Part shown: positions 43,346-52,706 of the stretch, piece by piece
Numbering within the stretch: position 1 is the stretch's first letter
Layout: every line of letters starts with the position of its first letter
NCBI RefSeq assembly: GCF_963675635.1
Contig: NZ_OY776488.1
Span: 2,500,001 to 2,564,000, forward strand
Source of the DNA: an uncultured Pseudodesulfovibrio sp.
GTDB lineage: Bacteria > Desulfobacterota > Desulfovibrionia > Desulfovibrionales > Desulfovibrionaceae
DNA: 64,000 nt
Reading direction: 5' to 3'
The notes under the pieces: model-generated
Database searches by the model: none
Told to the model about the DNA's origin: nothing
Seen by the model: the letters and a program-made list of their open reading frames with translations, nothing else
Position numbers and translations under genes: made by a program

Positions 43346-44395
43346 TCAAAGAATTGCCAGTGAGGCCTGTCCGGATGAGCGCGGGTACGCCCTCCCCACA
43401 TGAGCGGCAACGTCACCAGCCTGAATGAGCATGTCCATGGCCCGTTGAAGCTGATTCGGTTTGACGGCCAGAAGCAGGCCACCAGAAGTCTGGGCATCGA
43501 ACATGAGATCGAAATGAATGGGGTCCAGTCCTTCGGCAACATCCACCCGGGGTAGATAATAATTGCGATTGCAAATTGATCCGGCAGGCAGCATCCCCAT
43601 GGACGCCATTTCCAAGGCTCCCGGCAGTAAGGGAACATTTTTCATCCGCAACTCCAGACGAACGTTACTTGCCTGAGCCAACTCCAACATATGTCCACCA
43701 AGACCGAAACCAGTGATATCGGTTGCGCCTCTCAGACCGAGTTCCCGAATGACCGCACCACCCGCCTTGTTCAGCCGACCGCAGGTCTCATAGAGCAGGG
43801 CCTCCATAGGCTCGTAACCGGGCATTTCACCTTTGACCGCAGTGGTCAGCACGCCGGTCCCGATGGGCTTGGTCAAAATCAGTTCATCCCCCGGTTCCAC
43901 ACCACGGTTGGATGCAAATCGATCAGGGTCAACAATGCCTGATACGGCCAGCCCGAACTTGATCTCATCATCTTCCACACTGTGACCGCCGGCCGAGATG
44001 GCTCCGGCCTCGTCCACCGCGTCCTGGCCGCCCCGGAGAATCGCGGTCAGCACTTCCAGCGGCAATTTTTTCGGGGGGAAGCAAACAATATTCATGGCCG
44101 TCCACGGTTCGCCACCCATGGCATAGACATCGGACAGGGCATTCGCGGCGGCAATGCGTCCGAACTGGTAGGGGTCATTGACCACCGGAGTAAAGAAATC
44201 CACAGTCTGCACAAGCGCTTTGCCAGCCGGAAAAGACACAATGGAAGCGTCCTCGTTATCGCCGGGACCTCCGGCAAGAACACGGTCATCGTGTCGGACA
44301 TCCAGTCCGGAAAGTGCTGTCTCCAGGTCCCCTGGAGCGATCTTAGCGGCTCAACCGGCCGCTTTGACCATGCTTACAAGCTTGAATTTCTGCAT
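43346..44395 (-). CDS. selD: Selenide, water dikinase, selenocysteine-containing
   Basis: 349 aa including Sec15. It makes selenophosphate from selenide and ATP. Reading from ATG 44395 gives MQKFKLVSMVKAAG-U-AAKIAPGDL, where U is an in-frame TGA at 44351-44353 at the place of the catalytic Cys/Sec of SelD. Downstream motifs VDFFTPVVNDPYQFGRIAAANALSDVYAMGG, GGHSVEDDEIKFG and DITGFGLGGH are standard. A SECIS-like hairpin begins 13 nt after the TGA. A start at 44239 would drop the active site. rfaE2 ends 9 bp upstream of this start on the same strand. Confidence 0.92.
44321..44353 (-). promoter_or_regulatory. Sec codon and bacterial SECIS-like hairpin in selD
   Basis: On the minus strand TGA (44353-44351) is followed after 13 nt by CTCCAGG-GGA-CCTGGAG (44337-44321), a 7-bp stem with a G-containing short loop. 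This is the spacing and form expected for SelB-dependent selenocysteine insertion. Confidence 0.8.
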
Positions 44396-44404
44396 AACTA
44401 CCAG

Positions 44405-44890
44405 TTACCCGTTTCGAACCTTCTCAAGAAAGCCCGTTGTTGAATATCCTTCAAGCAGGGGAAGGCTGTGCACCTCGCCACCCGCTTTTTCCACAACGTC
44501 TGCGCCCACGATCTGATCCACGGGCCAGTCGCCGCCTTTGACAAGAACCTGCGGGCGACACGCCTTGATAAGCTCAAGCGGTGTAGATTCATGAAAAATC
44601 ACGATGTAATCCACACAGGAAAGTCCGGCCAAAACGAATGCACGATCATCCTGATTGTTCAGAGGACGATCATCACCCTTGCCGAGCATCTTGACGGACT
44701 CATCGGAGTTGAGGCCGAGAATGAGGGCATCGCCAAGCGCACGGGTTCGAGTGAGCAGGTCCACATGACCAGGGTGCAGCACGTCAAAACAACCATTGGT
44801 AAAGACCAGCCTGTGGCCGGGCATGAACTCCGCCTTCTTTTTCAAGAAGGTGCGGATGGACATGAGTTTAGGATTTGCAGGCAGGCCCAC
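44405..44890 (-). CDS. rfaE2: Heptose 1-phosphate adenylyltransferase (RfaE2-type)
   Basis: 161 aa nucleotidyltransferase: LVFTNGCFDVLHPGHVDLLTRTRALGDALILGLNSDESVK holds the HxGH motif, and LNNQDDRAFVLAGLSCVDYIVIF and KGGDW the rest. It corresponds to the C-terminal domain of HldE and makes ADP-heptose for lipopolysaccharide; the kinase half must be encoded elsewhere. GTG 44890 with GGGAG upstream is preferred to ATG 44863; it overlaps the upstream gene by 23 bp. Confidence 0.88.
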   Translation of the reverse strand: MGLPANPKLMSIRTFLKKKAEFMPGHRLVFTNGCFDVLHPGHVDLLTRTRALGDALILGLNSDESVKMLGKGDDRPLNNQDDRAFVLAGLSCVDYIVIFHESTPLELIKACRPQVLVKGGDWPVDQIVGADVVEKAGGEVHSLPLLEGYSTTGFLEKVRNG

Positions 44891-45665
44891 GCGGCGTCAC
44901 TCCCTTGGTTTTCAATTTGGATGTGTCATGAAAAAGCATGAGTTCAAACCAGTCCATGGCAAATGCCAAGGCGACATGCTCGTTTTCCAATATCGCTTTC
45001 TGACGCTTTTCGTCCACCTCAACGCGTTCAAAAAGACGCATTTTAGTGATGAACCGCTGAAACTCGTCGACTTTATACAGCGCCAGCGTCGCCATATGGC
45101 TCATTTTTTCAGAGACGGGGCGGCCTTCCTGCTTGATGCGGGACAGGATGTGCATGTACCGATCATTATGCGCAGTATATTCCTGAAAACCCTGATCTTC
45201 CTTCCATGATGAACCAGTCCATTCGTCCTTTTCAAGGAACCCCTTACAGTGGTCTTCCTTGACGATGAAAAACTGTTCGGACACGCCGCCCTTGCCGTCT
45301 GGTTTGGTGGCACGACCCAACGGATACATGCGGCAGGCACCCGGACGGTCATTGTAAATGCGGCACCCCTTGTCAGTAACAAAGGCGCAGGTTCGGGCCA
45401 AGTCATCAGTCATGCGGAACTTGAACACCGGAAAGTTGGTGTCCGGCGCATGATGTCCGGTAGTATACACACGCAAAAAATCAATACTGGACATATCCAG
45501 AGCTTCACGCATGCGCAGGATGTCGTAAGGCGTCAGGATCATATCCAGATCGCTACAACAGTCATTAAAACACTCAATGCCGGGATAACATTTAAAACAA
45601 TATGTCTTGCCCTCTTCCAATTCGGGAAGAGAGGCCAGAAAATCTTGGGTCTCATCGTTCTGCAT
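44868..45665 (-). CDS. YkgJ-family cysteine-cluster protein
   Basis: 265 aa. Cys-rich N-terminus (YCFKCYPGIECFNDCCSDLDMILTPYDI) with CAFVTDKGCRIYNDRPGACRMYPLGR is the YkgJ (zinc/iron-chelating) signature. The C-terminal 110 residues are helical. Function unknown; a metal or Fe-S cluster ligand role is assumed. It overlaps rfaE2 by 23 bp and stands 270 bp downstream of metH behind a long hairpin. Confidence 0.85.
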   Translation of the reverse strand: MQNDETQDFLASLPELEEGKTYCFKCYPGIECFNDCCSDLDMILTPYDILRMREALDMSSIDFLRVYTTGHHAPDTNFPVFKFRMTDDLARTCAFVTDKGCRIYNDRPGACRMYPLGRATKPDGKGGVSEQFFIVKEDHCKGFLEKDEWTGSSWKEDQGFQEYTAHNDRYMHILSRIKQEGRPVSEKMSHMATLALYKVDEFQRFITKMRLFERVEVDEKRQKAILENEHVALAFAMDWFELMLFHDTSKLKTKGVTPRGPACKS

Positions 45666-45879
45666 AATTCATCTCCGGGGTGAACAACCCCATTTTTTCA
45701 GCCACAGGAACGCCTGGCAGCCGCAGATGTCCTAGCACTTGCAGACACAGAACGCAAAGAACCAGCTCCCCCATCGGCAAATGACCGATAACGAAAGAAC
45801 CCCAGATAGAAAAAGCCTATCCAGATAACGCCTATGCACACGAATGCGCCTATAAATGTTTGGGAAAAATGAGGGGATA

Positions 45880-45926
45880 GGCGACTGAGAAAAGGAAAAA
45901 GGGAACCTTTCCTTTTCTCAGTCGCC
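45880..45926 (-). terminator. Long perfect hairpin after metH
   Basis: GGCGACTGAGAAAAGGAAA and its exact complement form a 19-bp stem with a 9-nt loop, 12 bp after the metH stop. The T-run lies about 10 nt beyond, so it is not textbook, but termination or 3'-end protection is the likely role. Confidence 0.7.
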
Positions 45927-45937
45927 GAAGTTTTCTT

Positions 45938-48352
45938 CTACTGCGTCAGCCGCTGTGCCAGCTTGACGGCGGAGACGGCATCCGTGGACCAACCGGCAGC
46001 GCCGATGGCATTACAGAATTTTTCGGTGACAACAGCCCCGCCGATGATGACCTTGGCCTTGAGGCCGCGTTCTTCGACGAGCTTCACCGTGTCTTCCATG
46101 CGCACCATGGTGGTGGTCATGAGCGCAGACAATCCGATAAGAGCCGCGCCTTTTTCTTCAGCAGCATCCACTATTTTATCGGCGGACACATCCTTGCCGA
46201 GATCAATCACATCAAAACCGTAGTTTTTGAGCATCAGACAGACGATATTCTTGCCGATGTCGTGAATGTCACCTTCAACAGTGGCCATGATGACCACGGG
46301 TTTTTCACCCGCATCGCCATCCTCTTCAAGCAAAGGCTGAAGCCGCTTGAAGGCATTCTGCATGGTCTCGGCAGACTGCAAAAGCTGTGGCAGGAAATAT
46401 TCCTTCCTTTCGTACTTGTCGCCCACGATCAGAATACCGGGAATGAGCATGTCATTGACGATATCCATAGCTTTGGCACCCGCTTCGAGTTCAACGTCAA
46501 CAAGGGCAAGAATACCGTCCTTGTTGCCTTTGATCACGGCAGCCTGCACAGGCGGCAAACCACTTGTGTCGTCTCCTTTGGCTGGAGCAGAGCCGGACTG
46601 GGAAGCCCCGCTGCCGCCGGTCCAATCAGAGAACTTGTCGATATACCGTTCGGCCTGCGGATCGCGATTGAGCAGCACCTCTGTGGTATGCAGCGCTTCC
46701 TGAATACGGGCGGAATTGGGATTGGAAATGAAGGAGCACAATCCCGAAACCATTGAAATACTCAGGAAGGTCGAATTGAGCAGCTCACGCGCAGGCAATC
46801 CAAAAGAGATGTTCGACAACCCGATGGTGGTCGGCAATCCCCATTCGTCACGGCAGTGACGCATGACATCAAGAGAATGACGGGCCGCTTCGGGTTTGGA
46901 GGAGACTGTCAACGCAAGGGCGTCAACCATAATCAGGCGCCGCGGGATACCGAGACTATCAGCCTGGGCCAGAAGATCAGCGATGACAGCGAGCCGCTCT
47001 TTGGCCGTGACCGGCAATTTGTTGCCAACGATAGGCAGAAGGATGAATGGAGCACCAAACAACTTGCACAGCGGGCCGAGTTCTTCCATCTTGCCGGGTT
47101 CACCGGAAATGGAATTGACCAGCGGCGAACCAGGGTAATTCCACAAGCCGGCTTCAATCGCCTTGGAGTCATTGGAATCAATGGACAACGGTGTCGTGAA
47201 CCGCCCGACCAGAGACGTGACGAGCTCGGGCAGCAGCGCGACTTCGTCCACCATGGGCGCACCCACATTGACATCGAGCACCGGCGCACCAAGTTCAATC
47301 TGCTCTGTGGCAAACCGATGGGCTTCGGTGAACACGCCTTCCTGCAATTCGGCTATAAGCTGTTTTTTGCCCGTGGGATTGATACGCTCACCTATGATGA
47401 CGCCGGGGTGATCGAAACCGATCGGCACAGAAACGGAACGGGATGTCAGTACCATCTGGGCGTGATCGGTTTTTTCCGGACGTTTCCAGGTCGCGTCTCC
47501 CACCTTGTCGCGCAGCGCGCGAATATGGTCCGGGGTGGTACCGCAACAGCCGCCGATAAATTTTGCACCAAGATCCACAAACCCGGCTGCCTGCTCGGCA
47601 AAGGCCTCAGGCGGCAGACGGAAAGAGGTATTCCCATCGTCATCAAGTACAGGCAGGCCCGCATTGGCCTCGGCAAACGTCGGAGTTTCCAGTCGAGACT
47701 GCCATGCACGCAAAGTGTCGTGCATCTGCTCGGGACCGGCGGAACAATTGGTCCCGATAAGCTCAACACCCATGTTCTGCATGGTGTCCACAAAAGTCAG
47801 CGGGGAAGTGCCAGTCAGGGAGGCCGGACCTTCGAAGGTCATGGACATGGCAACAGGCAGATCGCACACAAGGCGGGCTGCAATGACCACGGCCTTGGCC
47901 TCGGCCAGATCAAAATGCGTCTCGCCAAGGATGAGATCGGCTCCACCGTCAACACACCCCTTGATCTGCTCTTTATATATGTCCACCAATTCACGGAATG
48001 TCATATCCCCGAGCGGCTGCACGAAATGCCCCGTAGGACCGATGGATGCGGCGACAAAAGCTTTATCTCCGGCCACCTGACGGGCGATCCGGGTCATTGC
48101 TTTGTTTAGCTCGTACGGATCGGCATCAAGGCCAAGTTTGGGCCGGGAACCACCAAAGGTGTTGGTCGTCAAAACGTTTGCCCCGGCATCCAGATAATCC
48201 TGGTGCACGGCACGAATGACATCGGGCTCTTTCAGCCCCCACAATTCGGGTGAAAGGCCTGCCGGAAGCCCTCGCCCCTGAAGCAGGGTGCCGTAGCCAC
48301 CGTCAAAGTAATATATCCTGTCGTCGTCAAGTATGGACCTGAAATCGGGCAC
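45938..48352 (-). CDS. metH: Cobalamin-dependent methionine synthase without the reactivation domain
   Basis: 804 aa. Order: homocysteine/zinc domain (1 to about 300; GTNCSAGP and GGCCGTTPDH carry the zinc cysteines), pterin-binding domain (VIIGERINPTGKK to about 590), B12 cap, and B12 domain with DIHDIGKNIV (the His below cobalt). The AdoMet-binding activation domain of E. coli MetH (about 1230 aa) is absent, a form known in many anaerobes. GTG 48352 is chosen because GGAGG lies 5 nt before it; the frame extends to 48385. Divergent from rpoH. No cobalamin riboswitch is recognisable upstream. Confidence 0.9.
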   Translation of the reverse strand: MPDFRSILDDDRIYYFDGGYGTLLQGRGLPAGLSPELWGLKEPDVIRAVHQDYLDAGANVLTTNTFGGSRPKLGLDADPYELNKAMTRIARQVAGDKAFVAASIGPTGHFVQPLGDMTFRELVDIYKEQIKGCVDGGADLILGETHFDLAEAKAVVIAARLVCDLPVAMSMTFEGPASLTGTSPLTFVDTMQNMGVELIGTNCSAGPEQMHDTLRAWQSRLETPTFAEANAGLPVLDDDGNTSFRLPPEAFAEQAAGFVDLGAKFIGGCCGTTPDHIRALRDKVGDATWKRPEKTDHAQMVLTSRSVSVPIGFDHPGVIIGERINPTGKKQLIAELQEGVFTEAHRFATEQIELGAPVLDVNVGAPMVDEVALLPELVTSLVGRFTTPLSIDSNDSKAIEAGLWNYPGSPLVNSISGEPGKMEELGPLCKLFGAPFILLPIVGNKLPVTAKERLAVIADLLAQADSLGIPRRLIMVDALALTVSSKPEAARHSLDVMRHCRDEWGLPTTIGLSNISFGLPARELLNSTFLSISMVSGLCSFISNPNSARIQEALHTTEVLLNRDPQAERYIDKFSDWTGGSGASQSGSAPAKGDDTSGLPPVQAAVIKGNKDGILALVDVELEAGAKAMDIVNDMLIPGILIVGDKYERKEYFLPQLLQSAETMQNAFKRLQPLLEEDGDAGEKPVVIMATVEGDIHDIGKNIVCLMLKNYGFDVIDLGKDVSADKIVDAAEEKGAALIGLSALMTTTMVRMEDTVKLVEERGLKAKVIIGGAVVTEKFCNAIGAAGWSTDAVSAVKLAQRLTQ

Positions 48353-48629
48353 TAGAACCTCCGTATGGCTTGCCTCGGGCAACAATCGTCACGCCTGGCA
48401 GAAGGCGTATTCTTATATCAAGATATCTCAATATAGCTATGAAAACACGAAAAATCAAGTTTTTTTTCACCGTCTGAATTACGTAAAACATAAGAACAGG
48501 CAAGGTTTTGCACATATTCGGCAACCTCGAAAAACATTGATAAGGTCAAATAAAATCTATAGTGTCCCTTTTTTGTTCTTTATATTAAGTATTGAACTGG
48601 GTCCAACAACCACCCGCATAAAATATAGC

Positions 48630-49661
48630 ATGACATCACAAGAAACAATGACCGTGGTCGAGCCGGAAATCGTGGACTTCGATGAAGAAAATCCAGAAAT
48701 CCCGGAACCGAACGCCGTCCTCATCAACGCCCCGGCCAAAGCCGCAGGGCTGGAGTCAAAACTCCCCGCTTTCGTCCCGCTGACCACATCCAAAGAGGTC
48801 GGGGTTCGAGATCCGCTTCAGTTGTATCTCAAGGAAATAGCCCGATTCCCCATGCTGGACCCGGAAGAGGAGTATGCGCTTGCCAAACGCGTACAGGAAG
48901 AAAACGATCAGGACGCGGCTTTCAAGCTCGTCTCCTCCCACCTGCGACTAGTGGTCAAAATCGCCATGGACTTCCAACGCCGCTGGATGCAGAACGGACT
49001 GGATCTTATTCAGGAAGGCAACGTCGGCCTGCTCAAGGCCGTGACCAAGTTCGACCCCGAAAAAGGCATCAAATTTTCCTATTATGCCGCGTTCTGGGTC
49101 AAGGCATACATCCTGAAATACATCATGGACAACTGGCGCATGGTCAAAATCGGGACCACCCAGACACAGCGTAAGCTATTTTACAATCTGAACAAGGAAC
49201 GGCAGCGGCTTCAGACCATGGGGTTCGACCCGACCAACGAAGTCCTGAGCGAAAGGCTTGGTGTTACCGAAGCTGAAATCGACGAAATGGATCAACGTCT
49301 GTCTAAAAACGACATGTCGCTGAACACTCCGCTCGGTGAAGACTCTGACGCCACCAAGATGGATTTCCTCCCATCCCTGGGGCCGGGAGTCGAAGAGTCC
49401 ATTGCCAACAACCAGATCGTGGACCTCCTGTTGGACAACCTCAAGGAGATCCGTCCCATGCTCAACAAAAAAGAGCTTGTTATCCTCGATAGCAGACTAC
49501 TTTCCGAAGACCCCGTGACCCTTCGGGAGATCGGCGAAAAATTCGGTGTCACAAGGGAACGGGTGCGACAGATCGAGGCCAGATTGCTGGCAAAGATCCG
49601 CGAGCACATGACCGACAGAATCAAGGACTTTTCCAAGGACTGGGTAGTCGAACACGATTAA
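48630..49661 (+). CDS. rpoH: RNA polymerase sigma factor, RpoH (sigma-32) type
   Basis: 343 aa. Region 1.2 (DPLQLYLKEIARFPMLDPEEEYALAKR), region 2 (LVSSHLRLVVKIAMDFQRRW, DLIQEGNVGLLKAVTKFDPEKGIKFSYYAAFWVKAYI), RpoH box QRKLFYNLNKERQRL at about 180, and region 4 (LREIGEKFGVTRERVRQIEARLLAKIRE). It directs heat-shock transcription. The start is uncertain: the frame is open from 48333, ATG 48630 has no ribosome site, and 48648 is possible. TTGATA with TAGTGT near 48537-48565 may be a promoter. Located between divergent metH and a TPR gene. Confidence 0.88.
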   Translation: MTSQETMTVVEPEIVDFDEENPEIPEPNAVLINAPAKAAGLESKLPAFVPLTTSKEVGVRDPLQLYLKEIARFPMLDPEEEYALAKRVQEENDQDAAFKLVSSHLRLVVKIAMDFQRRWMQNGLDLIQEGNVGLLKAVTKFDPEKGIKFSYYAAFWVKAYILKYIMDNWRMVKIGTTQTQRKLFYNLNKERQRLQTMGFDPTNEVLSERLGVTEAEIDEMDQRLSKNDMSLNTPLGEDSDATKMDFLPSLGPGVEESIANNQIVDLLLDNLKEIRPMLNKKELVILDSRLLSEDPVTLREIGEKFGVTRERVRQIEARLLAKIREHMTDRIKDFSKDWVVEHD

Positions 49662-49694
49662 ACGTGCTTTGACCGCTCCAACCGGGATAGACGG

Positions 49695-51449
49695 ATGAAA
49701 AAAACGTACCGGATCAAATTTTATGTAACGACGGCAGCCACAGTGCTTCTCACACTCCTGGCCCTCGCCGGTTGCGCCCAGAAGAAAACCGCGACAATGC
49801 CCGCAGCGGGTCGGCCCATGAGCCAAGCCGCGCAACTGAACTTCGATTACCTCCTGTACCGCGATCAGATGCAGCAATTGCAGCGGCACGTCACCGAAGG
49901 CAAACGCAGCCCGCTGACCGATGAAGAGGCGAACCAGCTCCACATCAATGCTGTCGAAGCGCTTGATCGAGTTCTTGCCGCGGAGCCTTCTCCGGAACTG
50001 TATCTGGAAAAGGCGGGGCTGTTCTGGAACCACCCGGAGGGCACCAGCCGATCACGCGCCACGCTCAAGGAAGGACTGGAAAAATTCCCGGACGATCAGA
50101 TGCTGACCATCTATCTCGCCAACTCCTATATTGCGGACAATCGGGTGGAAGACGCCATCAACGTGATGCACGAATACCTGGCAAAACGTCCCGACGATAT
50201 TCAGGCCCGCGAACGACTCGGCCAGATGCTCATGGACGCAGGCAAGGACGCCGAAGCCCTGGACGTACTCAAAGAGATCCCCGCAAAAGAACGCAGTGCT
50301 GACGCCATCTATATCATGGGCCGAGTGCAGGGGAATCTCGGCATGCGCAAAGCAGCCATCGCCAGCCTGAAAAAAGCCGTTGCCATGGACCCGGAGTTCA
50401 CCGAGGCCCTGGTCGAACTGGCCTTCCAATACGAACTGGCCAAGGATTATGTCTCCGCCGAGAACATTTACACATCCATACTGGCCCAGAACGAGTCCTT
50501 CCCGGAAGCCCGACTGCGGCTCATCAACCTCAATCTCAAACTGAACAACCCCGCCAAGGCGTTACAGTTGACTCTGGACGGTCCGCCCTCCAAGAGCTTC
50601 ATTCTGGACGCGGTGCTCATGTTCATCAATGACGATTTCTTTGCCCAGGGTTCCACGGCTCTGGACATGCTGACTTCGGACGGAACCATCCCGGCAGAAT
50701 ATTACTTCTACAAGGCGGTTATTGCGGACGAAGGAGAGAGCGATCCTGACAAGGCGCTTGGATATCTCGACAAGGTCGCTGAGACCGACCGGCTCTATCC
50801 GCACGCACTACGGTTCAAGGCCCAGCTTTTCAGCCTTCAAGGCAAGAAACAGGATGCTCTGGATATCGCGATCAAAGGCAAGGAACTCTACCCCGACGCT
50901 CCCATTTTCTACATTCTTGAATCGACCCTGGACAAGTATGACGGAAACTTGGCTGGTTCCGAACGCGCCCTGAAACAAGGGCTTGAACGACTGAAGAACG
51001 ACCCTGAGCTGACTTACGAACTTGCCATGATTTACGAAGCCATGGGCAGACGAGCCGAAGGGCTGGCCCTGATGGAGACTGTTGTCCGGTCGCACCCTGA
51101 CCACGCCAACGCCCTGAACTATGTCGGCTACACTCTGGCCGAAGAAAACCGCGAACTGGATCGGGCTCTGGTACTCGTCACCAAAGCATCCTCCCTTGAG
51201 CCGGAGAACGGCTACATTCTTGATTCCGTGGCCTGGGTTCACTTCAAAAAAGGGAACATTGACAAGGCGTGGGAATACATCCGGTACTCGGTGGATGTCG
51301 TGGACAACGATCCGACCATCTGGGAACACTACGGCGATATCGCCGCCGCCGCAGGCAAAATCAAAGACGCACGCAAGGGGTACAATTACGCCCTTAAATT
51401 CGGTCACTCCGACGCTGGCGCGATCAAGAAGAAGCTAAAAGACCTATGA
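49695..51449 (+). CDS. TPR-repeat lipoprotein
   Basis: 584 aa. Lipobox LALAGC gives an anchored, probably outer-membrane, protein. The rest is a series of tetratricopeptide units (ALDRVLAAEPSPELYLEKAGLF, AINVMHEYLAKRPDDIQARERLGQML, ALVTKASSLEPENGYILDSVAWVHFKKGNIDKAW and others). It may act as an assembly or scaffold protein. Starts 33 bp after rpoH and overlaps the next lipoprotein gene by 4 bp (ATGA). Confidence 0.88.
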   Translation: MKKTYRIKFYVTTAATVLLTLLALAGCAQKKTATMPAAGRPMSQAAQLNFDYLLYRDQMQQLQRHVTEGKRSPLTDEEANQLHINAVEALDRVLAAEPSPELYLEKAGLFWNHPEGTSRSRATLKEGLEKFPDDQMLTIYLANSYIADNRVEDAINVMHEYLAKRPDDIQARERLGQMLMDAGKDAEALDVLKEIPAKERSADAIYIMGRVQGNLGMRKAAIASLKKAVAMDPEFTEALVELAFQYELAKDYVSAENIYTSILAQNESFPEARLRLINLNLKLNNPAKALQLTLDGPPSKSFILDAVLMFINDDFFAQGSTALDMLTSDGTIPAEYYFYKAVIADEGESDPDKALGYLDKVAETDRLYPHALRFKAQLFSLQGKKQDALDIAIKGKELYPDAPIFYILESTLDKYDGNLAGSERALKQGLERLKNDPELTYELAMIYEAMGRRAEGLALMETVVRSHPDHANALNYVGYTLAEENRELDRALVLVTKASSLEPENGYILDSVAWVHFKKGNIDKAWEYIRYSVDVVDNDPTIWEHYGDIAAAAGKIKDARKGYNYALKFGHSDAGAIKKKLKDL

Positions 51450-52330
51450 TTCATCAGAACCTGTTGAAGCCCCTGGCGACTTCAGCAGTCGCCCTGTTGC
51501 TGGTCCTGGCATTCGGCTGCGCCCCGAAGGCCCCGCTTGGCACCCCCATGACCTTCCCTGACGCCGCCTGGAAATCGTTCAGGCGGTACTATTGTGTCGC
51601 GCCCAAAGCGGCAGGCATGAAAGTCAAGGCGAGCCTGTATTACACCCGCATCAAACCGCGCAAGCGTACAAACCGAACCATCATGACCATATGGGGGGAC
51701 TTCGGCGGAACCATGCGTCTCGACATAGCCGCATCCATCGGCAAACTTCTGGCGCATATTCGTGAAGACGACAACGGACTACTGGTTTTCTATCCTTCTG
51801 ATGAAGAAGCCTACACCCATATAAATCCGGTACTCGGCGCAACGCGCCTGGGCATGCCCTTCCCCTTTTCCCTGTCCGAACTGGGCAATGTCCTCGTGGG
51901 CAATTTTTCCGAGCTGGCTCCAAAACGATATTCGACCGCCGAACGGACGTCCTCTTCTCAAGGAGAATATGTTTTCACCTTCAAGACCGGACTGGTCTCA
52001 GCCATCACTCTCGATATCATTGGCCGCCCTGTGCATATTGAAGGCAGGACAACCAAGTCTTATGACACCGCCCGCACATGGACGCTCGAAGTCGACCGCT
52101 TCGAGAATGGAGCGCCAGACAAGGCTCCGCTCCCTGAAAAGATCACTTTTGCGCTGGATAACGGAGAAAAGGGCGTCTTGCACATAAAGTCTCGTGAGCT
52201 TATGCTGAAGACCTGGCCTGCAAAATCACTGAATCTGACCCTGCCGGACGGCATTGATCCCGTTCGGCTGGACAACGGCTATCACGATCAAGAAACCGGG
52301 GATATCCCCGTGGTGTACGAGGACAAGTAA
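51446..52330 (+). CDS. LolB-like outer-membrane lipoprotein
   Basis: 294 aa. Lipobox LAFGC, then a beta-rich domain (KVKASLYYTR..., IWGDFGGTMRLDIAASIGKLLAHIREDDNGLLVFYPSDEEAYTH) that resembles LolB and related lipid-binding lipoproteins. LolB inserts lipoproteins into the outer membrane; that role here is inferred. Coupled to the TPR lipoprotein by a 4-bp overlap and to the next small gene by a 1-bp overlap. Confidence 0.7.
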   Translation: MIHQNLLKPLATSAVALLLVLAFGCAPKAPLGTPMTFPDAAWKSFRRYYCVAPKAAGMKVKASLYYTRIKPRKRTNRTIMTIWGDFGGTMRLDIAASIGKLLAHIREDDNGLLVFYPSDEEAYTHINPVLGATRLGMPFPFSLSELGNVLVGNFSELAPKRYSTAERTSSSQGEYVFTFKTGLVSAITLDIIGRPVHIEGRTTKSYDTARTWTLEVDRFENGAPDKAPLPEKITFALDNGEKGVLHIKSRELMLKTWPAKSLNLTLPDGIDPVRLDNGYHDQETGDIPVVYEDK

Positions 52331-52644
52331 TGGACAAAAATACCAAAAGTGAAACCGTCACCGAAATTTTCCTGCTCGGAGTCAAAACCTGGATAGCGGA
52401 AATGCAATGGCTGATCCGATCCCGGCTCGGCCGCTTTGAAGTCAGAAGGCTTGAAAAAGAATTGGATCGGGAATATGGCATGCTCGGGCGTATCGCCGAG
52501 GAGCCCAGAGGAAAAAAGGCCGAGAAAGAACTCTGCCTCAAGCAGATTGCCTTCCTGAAGGAAGAAATCGCCACTCTCAAAAGCGAATTGGCAGGCGACC
52601 GCGAAAAACGCATGAACGACCTGCGCGACAACACTCAAGAGTAA
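52330..52644 (+). CDS. Small coiled-coil protein
   Basis: 104 aa, highly charged; residues of about 36-100 (RLEKELDREYGMLGRIAEE, LCLKQIAFLKEEIATLKSELAGDREKR) predict a coiled coil. No signal peptide or membrane segment. The ATG overlaps the stop of the LolB-like gene by one base. I do not recognise it beyond that; a partner of the lipoprotein pair is possible. Confidence 0.7.
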   Translation: MDKNTKSETVTEIFLLGVKTWIAEMQWLIRSRLGRFEVRRLEKELDREYGMLGRIAEEPRGKKAEKELCLKQIAFLKEEIATLKSELAGDREKRMNDLRDNTQE

Positions 52645-52706
52645 GAACTGTCCGAAAATAGACGGGGCATGATTGCCGCGTCACCGGACAGTAAAGGGGA
52701 AATGCT

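Noticed and set aside
45700..45850. Short hydrophobic minus-strand frame (VCIGVIWIGFFYLGFFRYR) between metH and the Cys-cluster gene
   Set aside because: Only a GTG start without ribosome site; too little to support a gene, though a small membrane protein cannot be excluded.
46856..48109. 417-codon plus-strand open frame
   Set aside because: Antisense to metH, with no recognisable motifs.
48353..48629. Possible cobalamin or SAM riboswitch between metH and rpoH
   Set aside because: No B12-box or SAM-type core is recognisable on the minus strand and the leader is too short for a typical cobalamin riboswitch.
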